Shown piece after piece: positions 25,383 through 33,651 of a stretch of 59,976 nt of DNA (positions are counted from its first letter, which is position 1; each line of letters opens with the position of its first letter). The notes beneath the pieces were generated by a model, which worked only from the letters and a program-made list of their open reading frames with translations, did no database searches and had not been told where the DNA came from. Source of the DNA: an uncultured Alphaproteobacteria bacterium. GTDB lineage: Bacteria; Pseudomonadota; Alphaproteobacteria; CAAHEQ01; UBA3637. Where the stretch lies: contig CAKPYQ010000008.1 in NCBI GenBank assembly GCA_934203105.1, positions 1-59,976 of the forward strand. The letters are read 5' to 3'. The position numbers and the translations under genes were made by a program.

Positions 25383-28300
25383 CTATAAACCTCCCAAAGT
25401 TTTTAAAACCAATCTTAAATAAAAAGATGTATCACCTTTATAGTCTTTATCTTTAGTAAATTCTTTTTCCATTGTAAAGAGCAAGCTTAAACATTCGTTG
25501 TCATATTGCACCCCGCCACCGGCTTCAATAGGCCCGCCGTCCGGCGCTAAATCATAGCGGTAATAGCCGAATGTCGACCAAGTTTGCGTCAATTTGGAAG
25601 ATGCGTGCAAATAAATTTCTTCCCGATCTTTCAAAGCGTTGTTTTGAACGGCCTCTTTGGACGCCTTTAAATATAGATAAGAAACATAAAAACGCAACGG
25701 ATCACGCCCGACATAAACTTGCGCTTCCGACATTTCGTGTCTGAAATCCGTTTGAGCAATCCGGAAACGATAGTTCACGCCAAAATCTTTAAAATCCATA
25801 TTTAAATGTCCGACATAATCGGAAAAATGTCTGTTAAATCCGGTATTTGCTGCCGGATCGGTATCCTCTCTGAAACGATAGGACTGCCCGATCATTGCCG
25901 ATAAAAACATATTTTGCGGACCGTATAAGCTCCATTGCGCACCGTAATTTAAGTGGCTGCCTTTTTCAACGCGATCATAACCGTTGTAGCGGTTGGCGGA
26001 AAATAAGTTTGTATCATCAAAAACAACGTCCAAACTGTCTTCGTTTGGGATTTTTTCGTCGATTTTACCGTTCGGGCTGAAAACAGCCATCGCGATCGGC
26101 TCAAAAACTTGGGTATAGCTTTTGCCGACCTGCATCATCGGATAGCTGACTTTCGATGACGCATTTGTGTAAAAACGTGACGTATCCGACGATTTACTGT
26201 CATCGCTACGCAAAGCATATCCGTCCACACGGCCGGTCACTTGATTTTCAAAAACAAACCCGCTGGACGAAACAAAAGGCAATAAAAATTGTTGATTAAG
26301 CGAAAGGCGCGTTGTTCGTTGCTCCGTTTTGCGATAAACATCGGCCGCATTTACCGTCGATATACCGTACAGCCCGCCTAAAAGCGGCTTTGTCGTATAA
26401 GCATAATTTAATTGAGAGACAATCGGCATTGAATCATTGCTGACATAGCTGCGCAAATTTTCAAAATCCATCACATTGGCATAACCGTAACTTTGATTGC
26501 CAAAGTACTCTAACTTACCAAAGCTTTGGATCCATGGCGCTTGGTCATCAACTCCGTCAATCGGATAACGACGAAAATAGGTGTGATTGCTGACGCGGTA
26601 ATATTGCCCCGTAAAGCGCAATTTGTCCGTTAAATCATTTTCATAATTGATTAAAAAATGCCCCTCGTTTTTATCGTCATTTTTATCTTGCGTAAACGAA
26701 AAAGCGCCGGTCAATTTTGATTGGTGATAAATGCCGCGATAAAGCCCTTGAAACAAAGGAAAATGCGAACCGGTCCATGTTGGTTTTAACAATAAATCCT
26801 GTGACGGCGATATATTCCAAAAAAACGGCGTTTCAACACCGAAGCCCATTTCGGTAGAAGTTGCCAAAGCCGGCGCCAAAAATCCCGTCTTACGCTTTAC
26901 TTGATAGTCCGGATAAGATAAATAAGGCCAATAAAAGACAGGAACGCCTTTCACATCAAAAAAGGCGTTATAAAAAATATATTCCTGTTCGGAATAGTTA
27001 TGTTTTACTTTGCCGGCGGATATGTCCCACAAAGGGCTGTCCGGCGAACAATAAGTACACGGCGTAAAAAACACATCTTTAAAAACGCTTAAATTACCGC
27101 CGTCCGTACGTGTCACCTGCCCCGACTTAAAAGTCGAACCGTCCGCAAAACGCAACATCACATTTTTTAATTCAGCATGATCAAATGCTTGCGATAAATC
27201 CGCTTGATCAGCCAACAATTCGACGCCGTCCGGCCGCGTGATTTTGACATGTCCCAAAGCTTGTCCCTGCTCTTTTTTTTGGTCATAGATCAATTTATCG
27301 GCCTGTAACACAGTGCCATGTTGATTTAAATAAACATTGCCCGTCGCCGTTATAATACCGCTTTGTTCATCATAAGAGATTTGATCGGCTTCAAAATCGA
27401 CCGGCGCATCTTGGTGAATTTGATCATCAACAATGAATTGTGTCGGCATTGCATTTGCCGTTCCCGCCCAACAACCAAGCGTCAACAAAATCACCGCCGA
27501 AAAACGCAACAACCAACGCGTCAATTTATTTTTGCCCACCATAAAATAACCACGACGCAAAACAATAAATCCGCCCACAATTGGGACCAGCAAGTTTGCC
27601 GACATCAGCAATAAAAACCATAAGTTTTTGTTCGATAAGTTTTCAAACCCCAAAGCCATAGATTGCAACAAAACAACCAACCCGACCGCCAAATACACGC
27701 GCCCGCTTTGACCGCGCCGATTGTAATGCCCGAGCAGCAAAGGCAGCAAACCGACAAACAAATACGCCAAAGCATACAACGGTTGCGTCAAACGCTTAAA
27801 CGCTTCCACCTTATATTCGCGGTATTGCAGCGGCGTCAAATTGCTATTTTCCGGCGTTACGGTCAACAAACGTTTTAAGCTTTGTTCTTCTTCACCCAAA
27901 GTACGGACGCGATTAGTCTTTGTTTCTTCAAATGTCATTGTGTTTTTTTCAAAACTTAATGATGTAAACGCCCCCGTTTTACGATTATATTCTTGACGTG
28001 TGCCTTCGTGCATAACGATTCTGGCCTCGCCTTCACCCATTAAATACAATCCTTCTTCGGCAATCATAACGACTCGCTTTTCCGGATTGCGGTCATCATG
28101 AATTAAAATGCCTTCCAAATGTCCGGAAGGTTTAAAAACACGCACATAAGCCGTTACTTGGTTCGGCAATTGATTAAACTCGCCTTCCTGAATGACAACC
28201 TGAGCCAAATTATTACGAATCTTAAATTGCAATTCTTTAAATTGCGAAACCGAATAAGGCACTAACCATAAAGTCAAGCAATACCCCAAAGCCGTTAAAA

Positions 28301-28625
28301 TCAATCCGGTATAAAACGCCGGCTTTGCCAAGTCAAACGCGGACATTCCTGCGGCTTTCATTACGATCAATTCGCGATCGGCCAACAAACGTTGATACAC
28401 AAAAAGCAACACCACAAAAAACGCCAACGGCGTAATGATTGCGATAAAATTAGGCAACACCAGCAAAGTCAATTCGATAAATAAATTGATTGAAACACCT
28501 TTGTTGACGATCCAATCAATCAAGCGCAAACTTTGGGACAGCCAAATCAGCGCTGTCATTCCCAGCGCTATCAGCATAAAACCCAGCAATAATTGCTTCA
28601 TTATATAAACGTTTAATTTTTTCAT
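25383..28625 (-). CDS. Fusion of LPS-export permease LptF with outer-membrane translocon LptD
   Basis: One uninterrupted 1080-residue frame. Residues 1-361 are an LptF-type permease: three N-terminal membrane segments (about 10-35, 45-80, 100-125), a periplasmic jelly-roll domain (about 128-265), and three C-terminal segments (277-300, 307-326, 333-357), leaving the C-end in the cytoplasm. Residues 362-392 (KNKLTRWLLRFSAVILLTL...TANA) look like a signal peptide with a signal-peptidase site after ANA. Residues 393-1080 are a complete LptD: an N-terminal OstA-type domain (VDFEADQISYDEQSGIITATGNV), the FFTPCTYC cysteine pair and a long beta-barrel. One protein thus joins inner- and outer-membrane ends of lipopolysaccharide export; processing would release LptD. 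No lptG is nearby. Fusion versus missing stop codon cannot be settled here. Confidence 0.9.
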   Translation of the reverse strand: MKKLNVYIMKQLLLGFMLIALGMTALIWLSQSLRLIDWIVNKGVSINLFIELTLLVLPNFIAIITPLAFFVVLLFVYQRLLADRELIVMKAAGMSAFDLAKPAFYTGLILTALGYCLTLWLVPYSVSQFKELQFKIRNNLAQVVIQEGEFNQLPNQVTAYVRVFKPSGHLEGILIHDDRNPEKRVVMIAEEGLYLMGEGEARIVMHEGTRQEYNRKTGAFTSLSFEKNTMTFEETKTNRVRTLGEEEQSLKRLLTVTPENSNLTPLQYREYKVEAFKRLTQPLYALAYLFVGLLPLLLGHYNRRGQSGRVYLAVGLVVLLQSMALGFENLSNKNLWFLLLMSANLLVPIVGGFIVLRRGYFMVGKNKLTRWLLRFSAVILLTLGCWAGTANAMPTQFIVDDQIHQDAPVDFEADQISYDEQSGIITATGNVYLNQHGTVLQADKLIYDQKKEQGQALGHVKITRPDGVELLADQADLSQAFDHAELKNVMLRFADGSTFKSGQVTRTDGGNLSVFKDVFFTPCTYCSPDSPLWDISAGKVKHNYSEQEYIFYNAFFDVKGVPVFYWPYLSYPDYQVKRKTGFLAPALATSTEMGFGVETPFFWNISPSQDLLLKPTWTGSHFPLFQGLYRGIYHQSKLTGAFSFTQDKNDDKNEGHFLINYENDLTDKLRFTGQYYRVSNHTYFRRYPIDGVDDQAPWIQSFGKLEYFGNQSYGYANVMDFENLRSYVSNDSMPIVSQLNYAYTTKPLLGGLYGISTVNAADVYRKTEQRTTRLSLNQQFLLPFVSSSGFVFENQVTGRVDGYALRSDDSKSSDTSRFYTNASSKVSYPMMQVGKSYTQVFEPIAMAVFSPNGKIDEKIPNEDSLDVVFDDTNLFSANRYNGYDRVEKGSHLNYGAQWSLYGPQNMFLSAMIGQSYRFREDTDPAANTGFNRHFSDYVGHLNMDFKDFGVNYRFRIAQTDFRHEMSEAQVYVGRDPLRFYVSYLYLKASKEAVQNNALKDREEIYLHASSKLTQTWSTFGYYRYDLAPDGGPIEAGGGVQYDNECLSLLFTMEKEFTKDKDYKGDTSFYLRLVLKTLGGL

Positions 28626-28637
28626 AGTTTCCTTATA

Positions 28638-29573
28638 TCAGATTTTATGTATACTTGACAAGGGATGTTTTTGAGAAATTATTTTTTTCAACCTGTCTTC
28701 CATCACATGCGTATAAATTTCGGTCGTAGCGATGTCCGAATGTCCCAACATTTTTTGGACGCTGCGCAAATCTGCATCGTGCGCGATTAAATGGCTGGCA
28801 AACGAATGACGCAACACATGCGGAGAAACTCTGTCCGGATCAATATCACATTCAAGTGCCAAATTTTTCAGCGCTTTATAAAAAGCGTCCCGCGTATAAT
28901 GCCCCGTATGAGAAGAAGACGGAAACAACCACTTTGACGTTCGTCCGCGCTTTAAAAAGCTTTCGCGATAGACCATCAGCCACGAATCCAATCGCCGAAA
29001 AGCAATATCATTTAACGGCACCATTCTTTGCTTGCCGCCTTTGCCGGTCACCATAATCATTTGCCCTTCATGCAAAACCGCCGTCAAAGGCAAGCCGACC
29101 AGCTCACTGACCCGCATACCGGACGCATAAGCGACTTCCAACAACACGCCCAAGCGCATATCTTTTTTCACAGCTAAATCAATTAACTTTGCCACTTCCT
29201 TTTCGGTTAAGTATTTGGGCAAGGCTTTGCCGATTTTTGGGCTGTCCAACAATTCCGTCGGATTATCTTCACGCACCGCTTCGGAATATAAAAAACGGAA
29301 AAATTCATGCATAGACGATAAACGCCGTGCCTGTGTTCGTTCGGACAAACCGTTTTTAACAATGATATGCATATATTCTTGTAAATCAGCACGCTGCGCC
29401 CGATAAAGCACCGTACCATGCACCGACAAAAATGCCGATAAATCCTCCAAATCATGGCGGTAAGCTTCAACCGTACGCGGGCTTGCCCCCTTTTCAGCCA
29501 CCATAACTTGTAAAAAATCATCGATCAATCGAGCGGATTTTGCATTGTTTGTACCGGCATTTTGCTTTGTCAT
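28638..29573 (-). CDS. xerD: Tyrosine recombinase XerC/XerD family
   Basis: 311 residues. The N-terminal SAM-like DNA-binding domain (KGASPRTVEAYRHDLEDL) and the catalytic domain carry all residues of the family: Arg in ASGMRVSEL, Lys in TGKGGKQRMVPL, HVLRHSFASHL, the LGHSDI histidine and the nucleophile Tyr in TEIYTHV. XerC/XerD resolve chromosome dimers at dif. The sequence fits XerD best by overall pattern, but XerC cannot be excluded. It overlaps the preceding gene by 4 nt and precedes lptF-lptD by 12 nt. Confidence 0.92.
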   Translation of the reverse strand: MTKQNAGTNNAKSARLIDDFLQVMVAEKGASPRTVEAYRHDLEDLSAFLSVHGTVLYRAQRADLQEYMHIIVKNGLSERTQARRLSSMHEFFRFLYSEAVREDNPTELLDSPKIGKALPKYLTEKEVAKLIDLAVKKDMRLGVLLEVAYASGMRVSELVGLPLTAVLHEGQMIMVTGKGGKQRMVPLNDIAFRRLDSWLMVYRESFLKRGRTSKWLFPSSSHTGHYTRDAFYKALKNLALECDIDPDRVSPHVLRHSFASHLIAHDADLRSVQKMLGHSDIATTEIYTHVMEDRLKKIISQKHPLSSIHKI

Positions 29574-30688
29574 GGGTTCATTTGCTCCAACACAAAGTTT
29601 TCTAAATCCAATCCGCCTTTACCCAACAACAAAAAAGCGCGATTTATGTCAACCGCCTGTTGACTGATCAGCCACAACCCAAGCAACAAGTCACCACCGG
29701 TGATTTGGCTTTCCGGCTTATCCTTTAAAAATACCGCGCGCGGGGAAAAGTTTTGCTTTGTCATCGACTGCGCCCACAAAGCCGAACGCCGAATAAAGCG
29801 CAAGTCCGGTAAAAATAAGTCTGCATACGTTGCCACCAAATAAAAGCGATAGGCCTGCGTTTCGCTGTCCAAGCCCGCTTTTTGCCACACTTCCAACAAG
29901 TTAGTTGCGTTAATTGCCGTCCCAAAGCCCGAAAAATGACGCCGATTTTGACGTTGATAAGCCAACGGAAAGACGGCATTTTCCAAAAACGGCGATTTTA
30001 ATTGCAACAAAACATAAGTATCCGCAATGGTTAAAGCATCGTCTTTATCGGGCGCTTTGACCGGCATATCCATCAACTGCCCCATTACAAAAGCAGATAT
30101 GTTTTTTTGGGGGTGTTCTTCTTGCCACATATCAAATGCAAGCATTGCCTTATCCTTATCACCCATCAATCCCAAGCACAGCATTTGCGCTTTGTTTAAA
30201 TAAGCGTCTTTATCCGCATTTTGTACAGCAATCACGCACGCGCCTTGCCAATCGTCCAGCAAAAACAGCGCATCCATCTTTATTTTTAAAATATCCGTCG
30301 AAACAAATCCAGCGGGCAACTTTTTAATCATCGCCAAAACCAAATCTGCCTGCCCCATATTCAACAAAGCCTGCAATCTGGTTTTCAACCACTCTTCGGA
30401 TTGGGCTTTTGTCCAAGATCCGGCCGTAATAAAGGTCGGTTGAGTTAAAACGCGGACGGTCAAATCCGTCAAAGCAACCGATTGCTTTTGCGCCGATAAA
30501 GACAACGTCATATCCCGCAAATGATCAAAGGGAATATCGCCCCACGCCGTAAAGGGCAGCGTTTTTTCCAAACCCACCGTATCCAAAGCATCGCCGGCCA
30601 GCTCTTCCACCTGCACCGCCGAATGCGCAGCAAAGCAGACAGCAAAGGCAAGCAAAAAGCCGAATAATTTAATTTTGCAATACTTCAT
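29570..30688 (-). CDS. Unrecognised exported protein upstream of xerD
   Basis: 372 residues from the ATG at 30688, giving a signal peptide (MKYCKIKLFGFLLAFAVCFA, cleavage near HSA). The mature protein is rich in helices with repeated Ala/Leu pairs and a TPR-like style (RLQALLNMGQADLVLAMIKK, QMLCLGLMGDKDKAMLAFDM), so a periplasmic helical-repeat scaffold is plausible. It overlaps the small upstream gene by 20 nt in another frame and xerD by 4 nt. Function is not known to me. Confidence 0.72.
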   Translation of the reverse strand: MKYCKIKLFGFLLAFAVCFAAHSAVQVEELAGDALDTVGLEKTLPFTAWGDIPFDHLRDMTLSLSAQKQSVALTDLTVRVLTQPTFITAGSWTKAQSEEWLKTRLQALLNMGQADLVLAMIKKLPAGFVSTDILKIKMDALFLLDDWQGACVIAVQNADKDAYLNKAQMLCLGLMGDKDKAMLAFDMWQEEHPQKNISAFVMGQLMDMPVKAPDKDDALTIADTYVLLQLKSPFLENAVFPLAYQRQNRRHFSGFGTAINATNLLEVWQKAGLDSETQAYRFYLVATYADLFLPDLRFIRRSALWAQSMTKQNFSPRAVFLKDKPESQITGGDLLLGLWLISQQAVDINRAFLLLGKGGLDLENFVLEQMNP

Positions 30689-30812
30689 GACCCAAGTTCT
30701 TTTCAAACGGGCCGACAGGAGCCGGAGAATCCCAAAAATAAACCCATACACAAAAAGCCGCCGCCAAAATCAACAACAGCTTTAATCCGTAATGTTTTTT
30801 CTTTTCATGCAT
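30669..30812 (-). CDS. Small single-pass membrane protein, 47 residues
   Basis: A short frame: ATG at 30812 with an AAGGA site, 47 codons, stop TAA at 30669-30671. Sequence MHEKKKHYGLKLLLILAAAF begins with a basic stretch and then a membrane segment of about 17 residues (10-26), followed by a hydrophilic tail with DSPAPVGPFEKN. It is the first gene after the strong minus-strand promoter and overlaps the next gene by 20 nt, which together make it a real gene rather than noise. Its role is unknown. Confidence 0.65.
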   Translation of the reverse strand: MHEKKKHYGLKLLLILAAAFCVWVYFWDSPAPVGPFEKNLGHEVLQN

Positions 30813-30839
30813 CGTTTTTCCTTATTTTAAATAAACCAC

Positions 30840-30868
30840 TTGTCATTTCAAGCGGAATTGATTATAAT
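30840..30868 (+). promoter_or_regulatory. Promoter of aroK (plus strand)
   Basis: -35 TTGTCA (30840-30845), 17-bp spacer, -10 TATAAT (30863-30868). It faces the minus-strand promoter at 30861-30889 and shares its -10 palindrome, so the two cannot be occupied at once. Confidence 0.75.
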
Positions 30869-30889
30869 CATCAAAATATGAAGAGTCAA
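30861..30889 (-). promoter_or_regulatory. Promoter of the 30812-to-folD operon (minus strand)
   Basis: -35 TTGACT (30884-30889), 17-bp spacer, -10 TATAAT (30861-30866). The -10 box overlaps, on the other strand, the -10 box of the aroK promoter (ATTATAAT palindrome). It would drive the eight genes down to folD. Confidence 0.75.
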
Positions 30890-30896
30890 AACAAAA

Positions 30897-31448
30897 ATGA
30901 TTAAATTAAAGCAAAATAAAACTATTTTATTGGTCGGAATGATGGGGTGCGGTAAAACCAGCTTGGGCAAAATCCTTTCGCGCAAACTTCATTTACCTTT
31001 CATCGACAGCGACAAAGAAATTGAACGCGCATCGGGTTGTTCGATTTCGGATTTATTTGCCACCTATGGCGAAGAGGAGTTCCGCAAAGGTGAAGAGCGG
31101 ATTATGGAAAGATTGTTAAAAAACGAAATCCCTTGTGTTTTATCTTCCGGTGGCGGGGCTTTTTTGTCCTTAAAGACGCAAGGCATATCCAAAAAACACG
31201 CTGTATCCGTTTGGATCAGGGCTGATGTCGAGCTGTTGTCACGCAGAACGGAAGGCCGTAATCACCGTCCTTTAGTGCCGGCGTTGGATAACAAAAAAGC
31301 AATCGAAAGATTGGTCAAAGATTGTTACCCGCTTTACGCCAACGCGGATATGGTATTAGACACACACCAAGAACCGATCGGCAAAACCGTATCACGTCTT
31401 GTCAAGTTATTGATTGAAAAAGATATTATTGAAAAGGAAACTGAATGA
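30897..31448 (+). CDS. aroK: Shikimate kinase
   Basis: 183 residues. The enzyme phosphorylates shikimate with ATP in aromatic amino-acid synthesis. Motifs: Walker A GMMGCGKTSLG, the shikimate-binding DSDKEIE, the RKGEERI segment, and the SSGGGA glycine loop near residue 85, with the lid region RTEGRNHRPLV. In alphaproteobacteria aroB usually follows, but here the CorC/HlyC gene follows directly with a 4-nt ATGA overlap. Confidence 0.96.
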   Translation: MIKLKQNKTILLVGMMGCGKTSLGKILSRKLHLPFIDSDKEIERASGCSISDLFATYGEEEFRKGEERIMERLLKNEIPCVLSSGGGAFLSLKTQGISKKHAVSVWIRADVELLSRRTEGRNHRPLVPALDNKKAIERLVKDCYPLYANADMVLDTHQEPIGKTVSRLVKLLIEKDIIEKETE

Positions 31449-32722
31449 CATTTTCTGTTATTATTTTAATTGTTTGTTTATTGCTGTCGATGTTTTTTTC
31501 CGGCACGGAAACAGCCGTTACGGCGTCATCGGACGCTTTAATGCACGAATTGGAAAAAAAGGGAAACCCGCGCGCAAAAGCCGTTAAAAAATTAAAAGCG
31601 AAATCAGATCGTTTTTTAAGTATGATTTTGTTCGGCAACAACGTCGTCAACATTTTGGCAACCGCTATTACGACCAGCATTTGCATTGTCTTATTCGGTC
31701 AAAAATGGGGGGTCTTTTTATCCACGTTCGTAGTCAGCTTTATTGTTTTGATTTTCTGTGAAATTTTCCCCAAAACAGTTGCTATTCGCAACCCGAACAC
31801 TATTGCTTTATGGGTCGCGCCGATTGTGCGTGTGTTAATGGTTATATTATCGCCGATGTTGGTTTTTTTAAACGGTGTTGTCAAAAATGTAATGCGCATT
31901 TTCGGCTTGTTACGTCAGGAAAAATTCGGCGACAGCGAACGCACCGAATTGCGCGGCGCGATTGATATGCACAACAGCCCGGCCATCAAAAGCGAAACCA
32001 ATATGCTCAAAAGCGTATTAGATTTAAGTGAAGTATCCGTCGGTGACATTATGACGTATCGAAACAAAATGATATCGATGGACGCGTCTTTACCGTTAAG
32101 AGATTTAATGGATAAGATTTTATCTTGCCCCTATACGCGCATTCCGTTATGGAAAGGCAAAAAATCGAACATCATCGGGATCTTACACACCAAATTATTA
32201 TTGCGCGCTTTGCATGCCTACAAAGGCGATTACAAAGATTTTGATATTATGCAAGCCACAACTCAACCTTGGTTTGTTTTGGAAACAACCTCTTTATTAG
32301 ATCAATTACAAGCGTGTCGCAGACGGCGCGAACATTTTTCCATTGTTGTTGACGAATACGGCGTCATTCAAGGCATTGTAACATTAGAGGATATTTTAGA
32401 AGAAATTGTCGGCGACATTATGGACGAAACAGATCACCCGTCTGAAAATAACATTTCGGTCATATCAGATCCGAACGGCTCCGTCATTGCGGACGGCAGC
32501 ATTTCCATTCGTGATTTAAACCGGCGTTTCGGTTGGGAGTTACCCGACGAAGATGCTTCGACTTTGGCCGGATTATTGCTGTATGAAACCGAACGGATCC
32601 CGCACAAAGGCGCTTCTTATTCGTTTTACGGTTTTAACTTTAATGTATTGGATAAAAAAGGCAATCGGATCACCAGCGTCCGCATTACGCCTCCGCAAGA
32701 TAATAATGAAGAAGAGGCTTGA
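31445..32722 (+). CDS. CNNM/CorC-HlyC family membrane protein with CBS pair
   Basis: 425 residues. A DUF21 transmembrane domain (about 1-175: start ILIVCLLLSMFFSGTETAVTA, then three membrane segments) is followed by a CBS-domain pair (about 200-330: VSVGDIMTYRNKMISMD, PYTRIPLW, FSIVVDEYGVIQGIVTLEDILEEIVGDI) and a C-terminal CorC_HlyC domain (IADGSISIRDLNRRFG). Members of the family take part in Mg2+/Co2+ export or homeostasis; the older name hemolysin is misleading. It is translated with aroK and ends in a terminator that contains its stop codon. Confidence 0.92.
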   Translation: MTFSVIILIVCLLLSMFFSGTETAVTASSDALMHELEKKGNPRAKAVKKLKAKSDRFLSMILFGNNVVNILATAITTSICIVLFGQKWGVFLSTFVVSFIVLIFCEIFPKTVAIRNPNTIALWVAPIVRVLMVILSPMLVFLNGVVKNVMRIFGLLRQEKFGDSERTELRGAIDMHNSPAIKSETNMLKSVLDLSEVSVGDIMTYRNKMISMDASLPLRDLMDKILSCPYTRIPLWKGKKSNIIGILHTKLLLRALHAYKGDYKDFDIMQATTQPWFVLETTSLLDQLQACRRRREHFSIVVDEYGVIQGIVTLEDILEEIVGDIMDETDHPSENNISVISDPNGSVIADGSISIRDLNRRFGWELPDEDASTLAGLLLYETERIPHKGASYSFYGFNFNVLDKKGNRITSVRITPPQDNNEEEA

Positions 32723-32742
32723 TTTTCAAGCCCCTTTTTTTT
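32716..32742 (+). terminator. Terminator after the CorC/HlyC gene
   Basis: Perfect 7-bp stem GGCTTGA/TCAAGCC (32716-32722 with 32726-32732), 3-nt loop, then a run of eight T. The stop codon of the gene is inside the stem. Confidence 0.88.
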
Positions 32743-32748
32743 ACACTT

Positions 32749-33093
32749 TTAAAGACCTGCTTTATTCGACAAAATATGAATATGCAAGTGTGGCACTTCC
32801 TGCCCTGCTCCGGCACCGACATTCATAATTAAACGGTACCCCGCTTCTATCACGCCCAACTGTTTTGCCACTTTTTGTGTTGCTTTAAAAATACCTTCCA
32901 CTTCATCGGCCGTGGCATGCGCCATTAAATCATTAAAATCAACATAGGCATTTTTCGGCACAACCAAAATATGGGTGGGCGCTTTGGGACGAATATCCGG
33001 AAAAGCAATTACAAAATCGTCTTCGTAAATTTTATTTGTCGGGATCTCGCCACGCAAGATTTTTGCAAAAATATTTTCTTTATCATAACTCAT
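32749..33093 (-). CDS. Histidine-triad (HIT) family hydrolase
   Basis: 114 residues, HINT branch. Typical features: the N-terminal NIFAKILRGEIP, EDDFVIAFPDIRP, APTHILVVPK and the catalytic HLHIHIL near the C-terminus, where the three histidines bind and attack phosphoramidates of purine nucleosides. Substrate in bacteria is thought to be an adenosine phosphoramidate or similar. It is convergent with the CorC gene across a terminator and divergent from ndk. Confidence 0.93.
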   Translation of the reverse strand: MSYDKENIFAKILRGEIPTNKIYEDDFVIAFPDIRPKAPTHILVVPKNAYVDFNDLMAHATADEVEGIFKATQKVAKQLGVIEAGYRLIMNVGAGAGQEVPHLHIHILSNKAGL

Positions 33094-33163
33094 TTTTATA
33101 TCCTTTCGTTAAAGTATTTTTTTACTATAAACAAAATTTTTGTAAAAAACAAATACTTTCTTA

Positions 33164-33192
33164 TTGCGAAAAGGCAAAAAAAACGTTATAAA
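33164..33192 (+). promoter_or_regulatory. Possible ndk promoter
   Basis: -35 TTGCGA (33164-33169) and -10 TATAAA (33187-33192), 17 bp apart, 37 nt before the ndk ATG. Two mismatches in the boxes keep confidence moderate. Confidence 0.5.
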
Positions 33193-33229
33193 TGTTTTTA
33201 GGTTTAAATTTAAAATAAAGGGCAAAAAA

Positions 33230-33646
33230 ATGGAACAAACTTTTTCAATGATAAAGCCGGACGCAACCAGCAAAAACGTCACCGGCGCCATTAACGCGAT
33301 GATTGAAAGCGCCGGCATTCGCATTATCGCACAAAAACGCATGCGTATGACGCGCGAACAAGCGGGATTATTTTATGCCGAACACAAAGGCAAACCGTTT
33401 TATGAAGGCTTGGTTGAAATGATGAGCTCGGGCCCTATCGTTGTTCAAGTTTTACAAGGTGAAGATGTTATTAAACGTTATCGTGCTTTGATGGGCGCAA
33501 CCGATCCGGCAAAAGCCGAACAAGGAACAATCAGAGCCGCTTTCGGCGGACAATTACCGCACAACGCCGTTCATGGTTCGGACAGTCCCGAATCGGCAGC
33601 GCGTGAAATATCGTTCTTTTTCAGCCAAACAGAAATCACAGGGTAA
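33230..33646 (+). CDS. ndk: Nucleoside-diphosphate kinase
   Basis: 138 residues from the ATG at 33230 (MEQTFSMIKPDAT), with AAAGGG upstream; the longer frame adds a non-family leader. It transfers the gamma-phosphate between nucleoside triphosphates and diphosphates through a phosphohistidine; the catalytic His lies in NAVHGSDSPESA. HKGKPFYEGLVEMMSSGP and MGATDPAKAEQGTIRA are family motifs. It is followed 5 nt later by the DUF2066 gene. Confidence 0.97.
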   Translation: MEQTFSMIKPDATSKNVTGAINAMIESAGIRIIAQKRMRMTREQAGLFYAEHKGKPFYEGLVEMMSSGPIVVQVLQGEDVIKRYRALMGATDPAKAEQGTIRAAFGGQLPHNAVHGSDSPESAAREISFFFSQTEITG

Positions 33647-33651
33647 TCAAG

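Noticed and set aside
27500..27560. Splitting the lptF-lptD frame at the internal ATG (27542) into two genes
   Set aside because: No stop codon exists before it, and the sequence upstream of that ATG has no clear ribosome-binding site; I report one CDS and state the alternative.
33112..33162. Long AT-rich imperfect inverted repeat between the HIT gene and ndk
   Set aside because: It consists mostly of A and T runs expected by chance in such sequence; no defined arms like an operator or terminator.
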